Source of the DNA: Planctomycetota bacterium
Lineage (GTDB): Bacteria > Planctomycetota > Brocadiia > CAIUPP01
Reading direction: 5' to 3'
Assembly: GCA_022705425.1 (NCBI GenBank)
Contig: JAKJEM010000001.1
Coordinates: 52,502-104,252, forward strand
DNA length: 51,751 nucleotides
The notes under the pieces were generated by a model that was not told the DNA's origin, searched no databases, and worked only from the letters and a program-made list of their open reading frames with translations. Shown in pieces: positions 7,478 through 16,196 of this stretch. Positions within the stretch are counted from its first letter, which is position 1. Each line of letters starts with the position of its first letter. Position numbers and translations under genes: made by a program.

Positions 7478-9712
7478 TCAACGCCCCCTGGGGGAGGTCT
7501 CCTGGAGTTCCTTCAGCCGCGCAGCCGCCAAGGGGTCCCAACTGAACTCGTACCACGCTTGCAGCGTCCGCACGGCGGCCACCCGCGCGCCCGCCGGGGT
7601 CGGGGTGGTATCGCGCATCAGGAAGTCCGCGTGAAGCTCCAGCGCCTCGAACGAGCGCCGGTCTCCTCTCAGCAGGTAGTCCCAGAGAAGCATCTCGCCG
7701 CGGCTGATTCCCCCCGCTCCGCCGCGCCAGGGATAGGTCGAGGGCGCCGTCGCCGCGCCGGGGACCTTGCGCGATTCGAGCGGCAGTTCCTGAAAGGCCG
7801 GCGTCGAGTAGTGGACGAGATGCACGTCGCGCCACTGGGCGGAGGCCGCGCGCGCGGCGCGGAGGTGGTCCGGGTCGCCGGTGCGCATGTAGAGCGGCCA
7901 CTCGCCGATCCCCTCAGGGCCGAGTCCCTCCCCGCCGTACATGCGGCTCAGGCCGGCCGCGCCATTGACCGCCCAGAACTCCGGCCGGCTGCCCCAGGTC
8001 CACAGGCCCGCCCGCTCGGAGTCGGCAGAGAGCGTTCGCGCCCTCTGGGCGGCGGCCTCCGCGCGTTCGAGGGCCGCCGTGTCCGCCGGCGGCAGAGCGC
8101 GCGACTCCGCCAGCCACGCCGGTCGTTCCAGCCATATGTGGGGCGGATCGGCAAAGAGCTGTCGCCGTGCCGCCGCGGGGCCGCGGGTCTCCTCCGGGCG
8201 GTCGCCGGAGAAGTCCAGGAGGAGCTCCTGTGTGCGCGAGGTTCCGGCGGCATGGAACTTGACGGGGCCGGGCAGCGCGGCGCGTCCGCAGAGGGCCTCG
8301 GCCTCCCAGGCGCGTCCCTTGCCGCCGGCAAAGGCGTCGAGCCAGCTCGGCGTCATCGGGCCGCCGACGATATTCTCGTTACGCCACCAGTCCGGAAGGC
8401 CGAAATCGAGCATCGGCCCGTGGTGCCAGGCCTGTGAGTTCTGGAAGTAGAGCGCGTTCAGCGCCACTCCGTTGGCGCCGACGATTCTGTCGAGCGGCGT
8501 CTCCGGCCCCGGCGCGGTGGCGGGCTCCGCAAACCAGTCCTCGTTGAATTCGCCGTGGGCCGGCCAGGCGCGCAGGACGATTTCGGAGCGCAGCAGCCCG
8601 CTCCACCCGCGGTCGGTGCGGGCATAGAGTTCCTTCGGAAAGAGGGCCGCGAAGTCGCGCATCGTCAGGGTGAAGGTCCGGTTCGCCGCCCATCCCGGCG
8701 CCCAGCGTCCCCGCGAACTCTCCGTCCACTGCGGGGGCGGGGGCTTCATGCCCGGCACCTGAGCCCAGGAAGGCGCCTTGCGCTCGTACACCTTGTAGAG
8801 GCGCGGCTTCTTCTGCAGCAGATAGGCTTCCGGCGTCGCCTCCTGCGCCTGTCCTTCGGTCAGCCCGATGACGCCGCGTCCGCCGCCGGTCATGCGCAGC
8901 CCGATGTCGCGAAAGGCCGTGACCTCCGTGTCCGCCGTCACGATGAAGGTCCAGTGCAGTTCGATCCAGGGTTCCCCGGCATAAGCGTAGTAGCGCAGGA
9001 GGCATTTGGTCAGGCGGGCGCCTGCGGCGGAATCGCCGCGCGCGCCGGCGCGGGGATCGCGCACGCACCAGCTTTCGGCGCGGACCACGACGCGGGCGGG
9101 GTTCGCCTCCTCCACGCGCACCAGCGGACGCGCGTCCAGCCGCGCCCGGAAGAGCGCGCCGGTCTGGTCAACGACATAGGGTCCGTCCATGTCCGCCGGG
9201 GAGTAAACTTCACTCCGCCCGCGCCGGACCGAGGCCAGGAAGCCCCCTTCGCGCCGGGAGACGACGAAGCGGATCGCCCCCGTGTCCACGGTGATGCCGT
9301 CATCGCGCTCCGAGACCTTGACCGGTTGGGCGAACTCCGGGGCGGGCGCCTCCGAAGGGCCATAGCGCAGGAGGTAGCGGGCCTTCCGCCCGGCCTCCAC
9401 CGGCGCCGAGAAGGCCAGGCGCAGCCATTTGACCGATTCGCAATCGGGCGTCCAGTAGCTCAACGCTTCGAAGTGCGCCGGCACCGGGGCGCCCGATTCG
9501 TCGAAGAGGCGCGCCTGCTGCGCATCGCGCAGGGCGCCCTCGGGCGCCGGCGCCGCCGTGACAAAGGGCCAACGCGCCGCCCGCGCCTCGGACGCCTGGG
9601 TCTGAACCAGCGCAATCGCCCCCCCCTCCGGCGTCGAGGCCGCCCATGCCCCGGCGGCCAACAGTGCCGCCCACGCGAACGCTTGCGCCGTCCGAAGCCC
9701 GCCGCTCCTCAT
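7478..9712 (-). CDS. secreted exo-polysaccharide lyase-like protein (PcRGLX/YetA, PL26-type)
   Basis: A 744-residue exported protein with an N-terminal signal peptide (RTAQAFAWAALLAAGAWA). The first domain resembles the RIFT-barrel of the PcRGLX/YetA group: residues 70-125 give ARLFDESGAPVPAHFE, SVKWLRLAFSAPVEAG and YLLRYGPSE. A beta-rich central domain (VDTGAIRFVVSRREGGFL, RVVVRAESWCVRD, YAYAGEPWIELHWTFIV, FRDIGLRM) aligns clearly with the broken gene at 16939-20558, so they are paralogs. The C-terminal alpha-toroid-like part (WPLYMRTGDPDHL, SRGEMLLWDYLLRGD) is typical of lyases. PL26 enzymes cleave rhamnogalacturonan from the chain end; the real substrate here is not known. GGAGAAGG precedes the ATG. 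Confidence 0.6.
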   Translation of the reverse strand: MRSGGLRTAQAFAWAALLAAGAWAASTPEGGAIALVQTQASEARAARWPFVTAAPAPEGALRDAQQARLFDESGAPVPAHFEALSYWTPDCESVKWLRLAFSAPVEAGRKARYLLRYGPSEAPAPEFAQPVKVSERDDGITVDTGAIRFVVSRREGGFLASVRRGRSEVYSPADMDGPYVVDQTGALFRARLDARPLVRVEEANPARVVVRAESWCVRDPRAGARGDSAAGARLTKCLLRYYAYAGEPWIELHWTFIVTADTEVTAFRDIGLRMTGGGRGVIGLTEGQAQEATPEAYLLQKKPRLYKVYERKAPSWAQVPGMKPPPPQWTESSRGRWAPGWAANRTFTLTMRDFAALFPKELYARTDRGWSGLLRSEIVLRAWPAHGEFNEDWFAEPATAPGPETPLDRIVGANGVALNALYFQNSQAWHHGPMLDFGLPDWWRNENIVGGPMTPSWLDAFAGGKGRAWEAEALCGRAALPGPVKFHAAGTSRTQELLLDFSGDRPEETRGPAAARRQLFADPPHIWLERPAWLAESRALPPADTAALERAEAAAQRARTLSADSERAGLWTWGSRPEFWAVNGAAGLSRMYGGEGLGPEGIGEWPLYMRTGDPDHLRAARAASAQWRDVHLVHYSTPAFQELPLESRKVPGAATAPSTYPWRGGAGGISRGEMLLWDYLLRGDRRSFEALELHADFLMRDTTPTPAGARVAAVRTLQAWYEFSWDPLAAARLKELQETSPRGR

Positions 9713-9774
9713 GTGACCTTCTCCCGTTCCTGGCGAGGCCCCGCCGCCCGCTGCGCGGGAGTCCTGCCGCGCGT

Positions 9775-9803
9775 ATTATGTCCCGCGCCCGAAGCGGCTG
9801 CAA
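9775..9803 (-). promoter_or_regulatory. predicted promoter for the lyase-like gene at 7478-9712
   Basis: Minus strand TTGCAG (9798-9803), a 17-nt spacer and CATAAT (9775-9780). It is divergent from the promoter at 9834-9862. Confidence 0.5.
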
Positions 9804-9833
9804 GCCCCGCGCCGCTCCTCGCCTGCGCGCGCC

Positions 9834-9862
9834 TTGCGCTCCGACGCCGCGATGCCTATATT
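9834..9862 (+). promoter_or_regulatory. predicted promoter for the M55 peptidase gene
   Basis: TTGCGC at 9834-9839, a 17-nt spacer and TATATT at 9857-9862, 47 nt before the ATG. Confidence 0.55.
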
Positions 9863-9909
9863 CATCGTCGTCCGCAAGAGGTTCGGGAAGCCTTCACAGC
9901 GAGGTTGCC

Positions 9910-10686
9910 ATGCGCATCTACATCCACACCGACATGGAGGGCATCTCCGGGATTGACGGTCCCGAGATGATTCAGCGGGAGAGTCCGCGACGCCGCGAGG
10001 CGGAGGAACGGCTGATGGACGACGTCAACGCTGCCGTCGCCGGCGCTTTCGAGGGCGGCGCAACGGAGGTGACGGTCCTCGACAGCCACGGCGGCGGGGG
10101 GAACTTCATCCTGGAGCGGCTCGACCCCCGCGCCCGCAACGACCCCAAGGCGAACCGGAAGTGGTGGGGGATGCTCGACGCCTCCTACCACGGCACCTTC
10201 TTTGTCGGTGCGCACGCCATGGCCGGCACGCAGAACGGCTTCCTCGATCATACGCAGTCCTCGGCGAGCTGGTACGACTACCGCGTCAACGGACGCCGCG
10301 TGGGGGAGTTGGGGCAGTGGGCCATGGTGGCCGGGCATTTCGGCGTGCCGATGCTGATGGTCAGCGGCGACGAGGCGGCCTGCGTCGAGGCGCGGCAGTT
10401 CTTCAACCCCTTGGAGACGGCTGCCGTCAAGCGCGGCGTGGGTCGCAACCGGGCGGAGTTGCTCCCCGCGGAGGAGGCCCATCGGCTGATCCGGGCGGCG
10501 GCCTGCCGCGCCGTGGCCCTGGCAGGCCGGGCGAAGCCCTTTGCGCCGACGCGACCGATGGAGATTGTGATCGAGTTCTGCCGGTCGGACTACGCCGACG
10601 ACGCCGCCAAGCGCCCCGGAAATGAGCGGATCGGGCCGCGTACGATCCGCAAGGTGGCCGCCGAGGCGCTGGATCTCTTCCCCTGA
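9910..10686 (+). CDS. D-aminopeptidase, M55 family (DppA-like)
   Basis: Zinc peptidase that releases N-terminal D-amino acids from short peptides, generally linked to recycling of peptidoglycan peptides. The 258 residues carry the five metal ligands at positions close to B. subtilis DppA: D8 and E10 (HTDMEGISG), H60 (DSHGG), H102 (VGAHAMAG) and E133 (GELGQWA). VSGDEAACVEA is the conserved stretch that follows. No signal peptide, so it is cytoplasmic. The ATG at 9910 is where homology begins (MRIYIHTDMEG); in-frame upstream sequence looks non-coding. It converges on topA with a 7-nt gap. Confidence 0.9.
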   Translation: MRIYIHTDMEGISGIDGPEMIQRESPRRREAEERLMDDVNAAVAGAFEGGATEVTVLDSHGGGGNFILERLDPRARNDPKANRKWWGMLDASYHGTFFVGAHAMAGTQNGFLDHTQSSASWYDYRVNGRRVGELGQWAMVAGHFGVPMLMVSGDEAACVEARQFFNPLETAAVKRGVGRNRAELLPAEEAHRLIRAAACRAVALAGRAKPFAPTRPMEIVIEFCRSDYADDAAKRPGNERIGPRTIRKVAAEALDLFP

Positions 10687-10693
10687 ACGCCCC

Positions 10694-12973
10694 TCAGCCC
10701 GGTTCGGCGCTTCCCGACTCCGTTCGGGGCATGGCCTTGGAGTTCTTGCAGGTGGGGTAGCCGGTGCAGCCGAGGAAGGTACGCCCGCGGAAGCGCTTCA
10801 CGGTCATGGGTTTGCCGCACTTGTCGCAGGTCTTGAGTTCCTCGGGAATGGCCACCGGGGCGTCGAAGTTCTTGGTGTTCCGGCACTTGGGGTAGGCGGT
10901 GCAGGCCAGGAAGCGCCCGTTGCGCCCGGAGCGGACGGCCATCGGCGCGCCGCACTTCTCGCAGCTCTTCAGGTTGTCGGGGATTTCCGGCGGCGGCTCG
11001 ACGCTCTTGGCGTTCTTGCACTTGGGATAAGCGCTGCACGCCAGGAACCTGCCGTGCCGCCCGACACGGATGACCATCGGCGCGCCGCACTTGTCGCATT
11101 TCTGGTCGGTGGCTTCCGGTTCCGGACGCGCCTGGGGCTTGCCCTCGGCGTCAATCGCCATCGTCACGCGACATTCCGGGTAACCGGAACACCCCAGGAA
11201 CGGTCCGCGCACACTCCAGCGCTTCAGAAGCGGCTTGCCGCACTTGTCGCACTTGTACTCCGTCTGCTCCGGTTCCGGCCTCTTCATAAGGTCCCCCGCT
11301 TTCTTCAGGTCCTCCGAGAACGGCCCATAGAACTCACGCAGCACCGTCACCCAGTCGGTCTTGGCCTCCTCCACTTCGTCGAGCCGATCCTCCATGTGGG
11401 AGGTGAACTTGACGTCCATGATGTCGCCGAAGTGCTGCACGAGCTGGTCGGTGACGACCTTGCCCAGTTCGGTGGCGGAAAAGACCCGCTTGAGGACCTT
11501 GACGTAGCCGCGCGTCTGGATCGTGGTGATGATGGGGGCGTAGGTGCTGGGCCGCCCGATGCCGAGCTTCTCGAGCGTCTTGACGAGCGTGGCCTCGCTG
11601 TAGCGCGGCGGGGGCTTGGTTTCGTGGCGCGTGGGGGTGAGGGCCACGAGCGCCAGCGGCTCCTGCGCCGTCAGCGGCGGGAGGACCGTCAGGGAGTCCC
11701 GGTCGAAGCCGGTGAGCTTCAGGTGCCCGTCGAAGAGCAGTTCGCGCCCCTGCGCCTCGAGACCGCACCGCCCGGCCCCGATTTCCACGTCCGTCACCTT
11801 CATCCGGCCGGGGGGCATCTGGCTGGCGACGAAGCGATTCCAGATCATCTCGTAGAGGCGGAACTGGTCGCGGTCGAGCCACGGCTTCACCCGCTCCGGC
11901 GTGTAGTCCACCGAGGTCGGCCGCACGGCTTCGTGCGCCCCCTGGGCGTCCTTGCCGGACCGGAAGACGTTCGGCTGCGCGGGAAGATAGGGGGGGGGAA
12001 AGTGCTCGCCGATGAAGCGCCGGCAGTCGGCGACGGCCTGGTCGGAGACGCGCAGCGAGTCGGTGCGCATGTAGGTGATGAGCCCCACGCTCCCCTCCGG
12101 CCCCAGCTCGACGCCTTCGTACAGCCGCTGCGCGACCATCATGGTCCGGCGCGCGCTGAAGTGCAGTTGCGTCGAACCCTGCTGCTGAAGGGTGCTGGTG
12201 TTAAAGGGGGGCGGCGGCGGAAGGGCGCGCTCTTTGACGACGATCTTTGAGACGGAATAGGCGGCGCTCCGGAGTTCCTCGACGATCTGCTGCGTCAGAG
12301 CCTCCGTGGAGAGGCTGATCTCCTCCCCGTCGCGCTTGACCAGTGCGGCCTTGAAGCGTCCCTGCCCCGGCGTCCTCTGCGGTTCGAGTTCCGCCTCGAT
12401 CTCCCAGTACTCTTCCGGCTTGAAGTTTTCGATTTCGCGTTCGCGCTCGACGATCAATCGCACCGCCACGGACTGGACGCGTCCGGCGCTGAGCCCGCGC
12501 TTGACCCGTTTCCAGAGCAGGGGACTGATCTGGTAGCCCACGATCCGGTCGAGCACGCGGCGCGCCTGCTGCGCGTTCACCTTGTTCAGGTTCAGCGCGG
12601 AGGGATGCTCGAAAGCCTCGCGAATGGCCGTCTTGGTGATCTCGTTGAAGACGACGCGCCGCGTCTTCTCCGCCGGGAGGGACATGGCCTCAGCCAGATG
12701 CCAGGCAATGGCCTCCCCCTCGCGGTCGAGGTCGGTCGCCAGATAGACCTCCGAGGCGCTCTTGGCCAGCTTCCTGAGTTCGGCGATGAGCTTCTTGCGA
12801 TCGGCGCCGACGACGTAGGTGGGGGCAAAGTCCTTCTCGATGTCCACGCCGAACTTCGTCTTGGGCAGGTCGCGCACGTGGCCCATGCTGGCCTTTACGC
12901 GGAAGTCCTTGCCCAGGTACTTGTTGATGGTCTTGGCCTTGGCGGGCGACTCGACGATGACGAGTTTCGGCAT
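10694..12973 (-). CDS. topA: DNA topoisomerase I (type IA)
   Basis: Relaxes negatively supercoiled DNA. The 759 residues start with the TOPRIM domain (KLVIVESPAKAKTINKYLG; acidic triad region TDLDREGEAIAWHL). The central gate domains carry the catalytic Tyr301 in GLITYMRTDS. The C-terminus has four C4 zinc ribbons beginning near residues 573, 623, 668 and 714, each of the form CxKCG(x)n(G/R)xFLxCxxYPxC; a Gly/Ser-rich tail ends the protein. The ATG follows a purine-poor leader, but homology starts immediately. It has its own promoter at 13031-13060. Confidence 0.97.
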   Translation of the reverse strand: MPKLVIVESPAKAKTINKYLGKDFRVKASMGHVRDLPKTKFGVDIEKDFAPTYVVGADRKKLIAELRKLAKSASEVYLATDLDREGEAIAWHLAEAMSLPAEKTRRVVFNEITKTAIREAFEHPSALNLNKVNAQQARRVLDRIVGYQISPLLWKRVKRGLSAGRVQSVAVRLIVEREREIENFKPEEYWEIEAELEPQRTPGQGRFKAALVKRDGEEISLSTEALTQQIVEELRSAAYSVSKIVVKERALPPPPPFNTSTLQQQGSTQLHFSARRTMMVAQRLYEGVELGPEGSVGLITYMRTDSLRVSDQAVADCRRFIGEHFPPPYLPAQPNVFRSGKDAQGAHEAVRPTSVDYTPERVKPWLDRDQFRLYEMIWNRFVASQMPPGRMKVTDVEIGAGRCGLEAQGRELLFDGHLKLTGFDRDSLTVLPPLTAQEPLALVALTPTRHETKPPPRYSEATLVKTLEKLGIGRPSTYAPIITTIQTRGYVKVLKRVFSATELGKVVTDQLVQHFGDIMDVKFTSHMEDRLDEVEEAKTDWVTVLREFYGPFSEDLKKAGDLMKRPEPEQTEYKCDKCGKPLLKRWSVRGPFLGCSGYPECRVTMAIDAEGKPQARPEPEATDQKCDKCGAPMVIRVGRHGRFLACSAYPKCKNAKSVEPPPEIPDNLKSCEKCGAPMAVRSGRNGRFLACTAYPKCRNTKNFDAPVAIPEELKTCDKCGKPMTVKRFRGRTFLGCTGYPTCKNSKAMPRTESGSAEPG

Positions 12974-13030
12974 AAGGCGACAGCTCCGTCAGAGATGACG
13001 ACGCGATGGCGGCTGGAATACGAAGGCCAG

Positions 13031-13060
13031 ACAATGCCTTAAAGGAAGCGGGCTTGTCAA
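13031..13060 (-). promoter_or_regulatory. predicted topA promoter
   Basis: Minus strand consensus TTGACA (13055-13060), an 18-nt spacer and a weak -10 CATTGT (13031-13036), about 58 nt before the start codon. Confidence 0.45.
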
Positions 13061-13069
13061 CCCGATTCC

Positions 13070-13096
13070 CCGAAAAGGAGGCCGGGGCGCCCCGGC
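13070..13096 (-). terminator. possible terminator after the ankyrin gene
   Basis: GCCGGGGCGCCCCGGC at 13081-13096 is a perfect 16-nt palindrome, followed on the minus strand by CTCCTTTTC. It sits about 70 nt past the ankyrin stop. The U-run is short and the loop minimal. Confidence 0.35.
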
Positions 13097-13166
13097 TGGG
13101 GGGGGGAAATGACCGTAACGCGGCGTCCCGCAGGATCCGTGCGCTCCGGGAGCGCCCCGCGCCGGG

Positions 13167-13754
13167 TCACTCCGCCGTTGCGCCGTTCTTACGGAGGAGT
13201 TCGACGATGTCCGCGCGCTGCTTCCAGGCGGCGAAGCGCAGCGGCGTCCAGCCGTCGTCCTTGCGGGCGTTGACGTCCGCGCCGCGCGCGATGAGCAGGG
13301 CGACGACCTCCGCGTGACCCATCATCGCCGCCGCGTGCAGCGGCGTGCCGCCGTCCTTCTTGCGCGCATCCACCGTCGCGCCCTTGTCCAGCAGCAGGCG
13401 CGCCAGGGGCAGGTCGCCGTTGTTCGCCGCGAAGTGCAGCGCCGTCCAGCCGTCGGAGGTCTTGCCGGCGTTGACGTCTGCGCCGGATTCGATCAGCAGG
13501 CGGGTCATGGCGGCGTCGCGCTTGAAGGCTGCCGTATGCAGTGGGCGTCCCCCCTGCGCGTCCGTTATCCCCGCCAGCGCGGGGCACTCCTTCAACAGCG
13601 CGCTCGCGGCGGCCACGTCGCCCCGGTCCACCGCGCCGGCCATCGCAACGACCTGCTCCGGCGTGGCCGGCCGATTCGCCCGGCCGCAGGGCATTGCACA
13701 CCCGCACACGGCCATCAGCGCCGCCGCGCCGAGGCTCAGCCATCGTGCTTTCAT
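13167..13754 (-). CDS. ankyrin-repeat lipoprotein
   Basis: A 195-residue exported protein. The N-terminus (MKARWLSLGAAALMAVCGCAMPCG) looks like a signal peptide with a lipobox-type Cys, so outer-membrane or periplasmic anchoring is likely. Residues 65-190 are about four ankyrin repeats (GRPLHTAAFKRDAAMTRLLIESGADV, GWTALHFAANNGDLPLARLL, GTPLHAAAMMGHAEVVALLI, GWTPLRFAAWKQRADIVELL). Such repeats bind proteins; the partner is unknown. In other bacteria periplasmic ankyrin proteins can be linked to redox enzymes, and here the upstream gene, 36 nt away, is an exported nitroreductase, so a functional pair is plausible. GGGAGAAGG precedes the ATG. Confidence 0.85.
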   Translation of the reverse strand: MKARWLSLGAAALMAVCGCAMPCGRANRPATPEQVVAMAGAVDRGDVAAASALLKECPALAGITDAQGGRPLHTAAFKRDAAMTRLLIESGADVNAGKTSDGWTALHFAANNGDLPLARLLLDKGATVDARKKDGGTPLHAAAMMGHAEVVALLIARGADVNARKDDGWTPLRFAAWKQRADIVELLRKNGATAE

Positions 13755-13790
13755 GGTTCCTTCTCCCTTTCCGTTGCGCGACGTACGGGA

Positions 13791-14447
13791 CTACTTCGGG
13801 TATCCGACGGTCTGCGCCAGGATGACGCGCTGGTCGGGCCGCAACTTGAGGGCCCTGGCCAGCGCCGCCTTGTCGCCGATCAGGCCGCGTACGACGGTGT
13901 TGAGGCCCTCGGAGGCGCAGAAGAGATAGACATTCTGGCTGATGAAGCCGGTGTCGGCGTTGGCGCAGGCGTCGCGGTCGGCCTCGGGGATCGGGCCGCG
14001 CCGGCTGACCATCCGGGCGAGGTCGGCCACAAAGACCAGGTTGAGCGGCGCGTCCTTGACGAAGGGCTGTGTGCCCGTCATCGCCCGCAGGTCCCCGGCG
14101 ACCACGGGCGTCAGTGCGTGCGCTTTGGCGTCAAAGAGATACGCCCCCTGCGGCAGGACGACGTAGATGTCCACCTCCTGCCAGTTCATCGCCGAGGGGG
14201 CCGTGCGACGCCCGTCCGGGCGGCTGACGCCGTTGGCCGCCCAGAGCAGGTTGGAGAGCACCTGTTCCGGAAGGGCTCTGACCGCGAACTCGCGCGAGGA
14301 GTGTCGGTCTTTCAGCGCCTGCATCAGCGGTTTGCCGCCCGCCGTCTGCGGCGGGGGCAGCTTGATCTCGTCCGGGGCCTGGCCCAGGGCCGCCGCAGCC
14401 ATCCCCGCGCAAAGGAGCGCGGCCACGAACCCGTTCGTCCTGCGCAT
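13791..14447 (-). CDS. exported nitroreductase-family protein (SagB-type)
   Basis: A 218-residue FMN-dependent nitroreductase-like protein with a signal peptide (NGFVAALLCAGMAAAALGQA). The FMN phosphate motif appears as RHSSREFAVRALPEQVLSNLLWAANGVSR, and TAPSAMNWQEVDIYVVLPQGAY is typical of the SagB-like subgroup. ISQNVYLFCASEGLNTVVRG and the C-terminal LRPDQRVILAQTVGYPK complete the fold. FMN-containing enzymes are usually folded in the cytoplasm, so a Sec-like signal is unusual, but this secreted subfamily recurs in Bacteroidetes and PVC genomes. The substrate is unknown. AGGAGG lies upstream of the ATG, and ankyrin gene follows. Confidence 0.82.
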   Translation of the reverse strand: MRRTNGFVAALLCAGMAAAALGQAPDEIKLPPPQTAGGKPLMQALKDRHSSREFAVRALPEQVLSNLLWAANGVSRPDGRRTAPSAMNWQEVDIYVVLPQGAYLFDAKAHALTPVVAGDLRAMTGTQPFVKDAPLNLVFVADLARMVSRRGPIPEADRDACANADTGFISQNVYLFCASEGLNTVVRGLIGDKAALARALKLRPDQRVILAQTVGYPK

Positions 14448-14487
14448 CGAGTGTCCTCCTGTGTTCTGCGAACCCGAAGACGCGCCC

Positions 14488-14507
14488 CCTCCGGCCGAGG
14501 GGCCGGA
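14488..14507 (-). promoter_or_regulatory. stem-loop in the nitroreductase 5' leader
   Basis: CTCCGGCC and GGCCGGAG form a perfect 8-bp stem with a 4-nt loop, between the predicted transcription start and the AGGAGG site. Role unknown. Confidence 0.35.
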
Positions 14508-14522
14508 GTGCTTGCTTCATCA

Positions 14523-14552
14523 AGGATAGCTCATTCCCTCCCGGAGAATCAA
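14523..14552 (-). promoter_or_regulatory. predicted promoter for nitroreductase-ankyrin operon
   Basis: Minus strand TTGATT (14547-14552), an 18-nt spacer and TATCCT (14523-14528). Confidence 0.5.
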
Positions 14553-14566
14553 CGACAATTCCACGT

Positions 14567-14595
14567 TTGCGCCGCAACCCCGGGCGGTGTACCCT
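14567..14595 (+). promoter_or_regulatory. predicted promoter for the URO-D/sulfatase/lyase operon
   Basis: TTGCGC at 14567-14572, a 17-nt spacer and a weak TACCCT at 14590-14595, 45 nt before the ATG. It is divergent from the promoter at 14523-14552. Confidence 0.4.
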
Positions 14596-14639
14596 ATCGC
14601 GAGGCGGTCCAGGGAGACCGTCCGGCCTTGGAGTCCGGC

Positions 14640-15632
14640 ATGAATCACGTCGAACGATTCACTCGCGCGATGTCCTTTCAACCCGTGGACCGCCTGCCGG
14701 TGGTCGAGTGGGCGGGCTTCTGGAATCTGACCCTCGAGCGCTGGCGGCGCGAGGGCTTACCCGGCAACCTCAAGGACCACGCGGCGATCCGGGAGTATCT
14801 GGGGCTCGACCCCTGGCAGCAGCTCTGGATCCGGACGCGCGGCGTCGGCTTCCCCAGGCTCCCCAAGGACGTGCCGGCCGTCTCGACGGAGGAAGACTAC
14901 GAGCGGCTGATCCCCCACCTGTACCCGGAGCCGGCCTTCGACCCCGCTCCGGTGCGCCAGTGGGCCGAGCGCCAGCGGCGGGGCGATTTGGTCGTCTGGA
15001 TTTCCCTCGACGGGTTCTTCTGGTTCCCGCGCACCCTCTTCGGGATCGAGGCGCACCTCTATGCCTTCTACGACAAGCCGGCCCTCATGCGCCGGATGAA
15101 TGAAGACCTTCTCCGCTTCCATCTGCGCGTTCTCGACGAGTTCTGCCGGATCTGCGTGCCGAACTTCATGACCTTCGGCGAGGACATGTCCTACAACCAT
15201 GGGCCGATGATCTCCAAGGCGCTCTTCGATGAGTTCCTCGCCCCCGCCTACCGGCGCATCGAGCCGGTTCTCCGGGAGCGTGGAATCCTGACGATTGTGG
15301 ACAGCGACGGCGACGTCGCGCCGCTGATCCCCTGGCTGGAGGAGGTCGGGCTGGAAGGCATCCTCCCCCTGGAGCGCCGCGCGCAGGTGGACGCCCCGGC
15401 GTTGCGCCGGCGTCACCCCCGCTGGCGCATGATCGGCGCCTTCGACAAGACCGTGATGCACCTCGGTGAGGCGGCACTCCGCGCCGAGTTCGAGCGCCTG
15501 CTGCCCCTGATGCGTTCCGGCGGCTACATTCCCGCCTGCGACCACCAGACCCCGCCGGAGGTCTCCCTGGCGGATTACCGTCTCTATGTGCGCCTGCTGA
15601 GCGAGTATGCGGTCAAGGGCGCGCGGGACTAG
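14640..15632 (+). CDS. uroporphyrinogen decarboxylase-superfamily protein (URO-D/MtaA/CmuA-like)
   Basis: A 330-residue URO-D-fold protein. The start (MNHVERFTRAMSFQPVDRLPVVEW) and central FGEDMSYNHGPMISKALFDEFLAPAY are characteristic, as is the late GGYIPACDHQTPPEVSLADYRLYV. It lacks features of true HemE and belongs to the group seen in carbohydrate and corrinoid-methyltransferase settings (MtaA, CmuA, veratrol demethylase). In PVC genomes such proteins are common next to sulfatases and lyases. Context suggests a role in catabolism, possibly methyl transfer from methylated sugars, but the reaction is not known. Homology fixes the ATG at 14640. A truncated sulfatase follows after 52 nt. Confidence 0.82.
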   Translation: MNHVERFTRAMSFQPVDRLPVVEWAGFWNLTLERWRREGLPGNLKDHAAIREYLGLDPWQQLWIRTRGVGFPRLPKDVPAVSTEEDYERLIPHLYPEPAFDPAPVRQWAERQRRGDLVVWISLDGFFWFPRTLFGIEAHLYAFYDKPALMRRMNEDLLRFHLRVLDEFCRICVPNFMTFGEDMSYNHGPMISKALFDEFLAPAYRRIEPVLRERGILTIVDSDGDVAPLIPWLEEVGLEGILPLERRAQVDAPALRRRHPRWRMIGAFDKTVMHLGEAALRAEFERLLPLMRSGGYIPACDHQTPPEVSLADYRLYVRLLSEYAVKGARD

Positions 15633-15684
15633 GACCGCGAGGACGGAGACATCGCCTCTGTTGCCGGCAAAGGACGAAGACACC

Positions 15685-16167
15685 ATGGCGCCCGCCAACG
15701 TGCTGCTGATTCACTCCGACCAGCACCGGTTCGATTGCCTCGGCATCAACGGCCATCCCTTCCTTGAGACTCCCCATCTCGACATGCCGGCGCGCGAGGG
15801 TGTGCGCTTCACGCACGCTTTCACGCCGAATCCGCTCTGCGTCCCCGAGCGCAACTGCCTGCTCAACGGTCAGTGGTCCTCCGAGAACCTCTGCATCGCC
15901 GACCACGACACGGAGGCGCCGCGCCCCTCCGCCGCCGACTTGCCCACCTTCAGCTGCCGCCTGAACGAGGCCGGCTGCTACCTCGGCTGTGTGGGGAAGT
16001 GGCACGTGGATGTCAAGCGCGGGCCGACCGAGTTCGGTTTCCATGAGCATGTCGGCCTCGGGCAGTACGGACGCTGGCGCGCCGCCGAGTACCTGTACGA
16101 CTTCCGCCACCGCCATATTGCCGTCACCGACCTTGAGACGTCGGTGGGCGCGCACCGGGCGGCCTAG
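15685..16167 (+). CDS. truncated sulfatase (N-terminal third only)
   Basis: Only 160 residues of a formylglycine-dependent sulfatase, which normally has about 450-520. The start is typical (MAPANVLLIHSDQHRFDCLG, with the metal-binding Asp12 in the Asp-Gln form of choline-sulfatase and phosphonate-monoester-hydrolase types). The CxPxR activation motif is intact at C52 (LCVPERNCLLNG), and CVGKWHVD is present. The reading frame then ends at TAG with VTDLETSVGAHRAA, and the next gene starts 29 nt later. No frame nearby continues the metal-binding C-terminal half, so the 3' part looks deleted. Probably a pseudogene remnant. Confidence 0.75.
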   Translation: MAPANVLLIHSDQHRFDCLGINGHPFLETPHLDMPAREGVRFTHAFTPNPLCVPERNCLLNGQWSSENLCIADHDTEAPRPSAADLPTFSCRLNEAGCYLGCVGKWHVDVKRGPTEFGFHEHVGLGQYGRWRAAEYLYDFRHRHIAVTDLETSVGAHRAA

Positions 16168-16196
16168 ATTCATTCGCTCTTGCGGAGAACCCAGCA

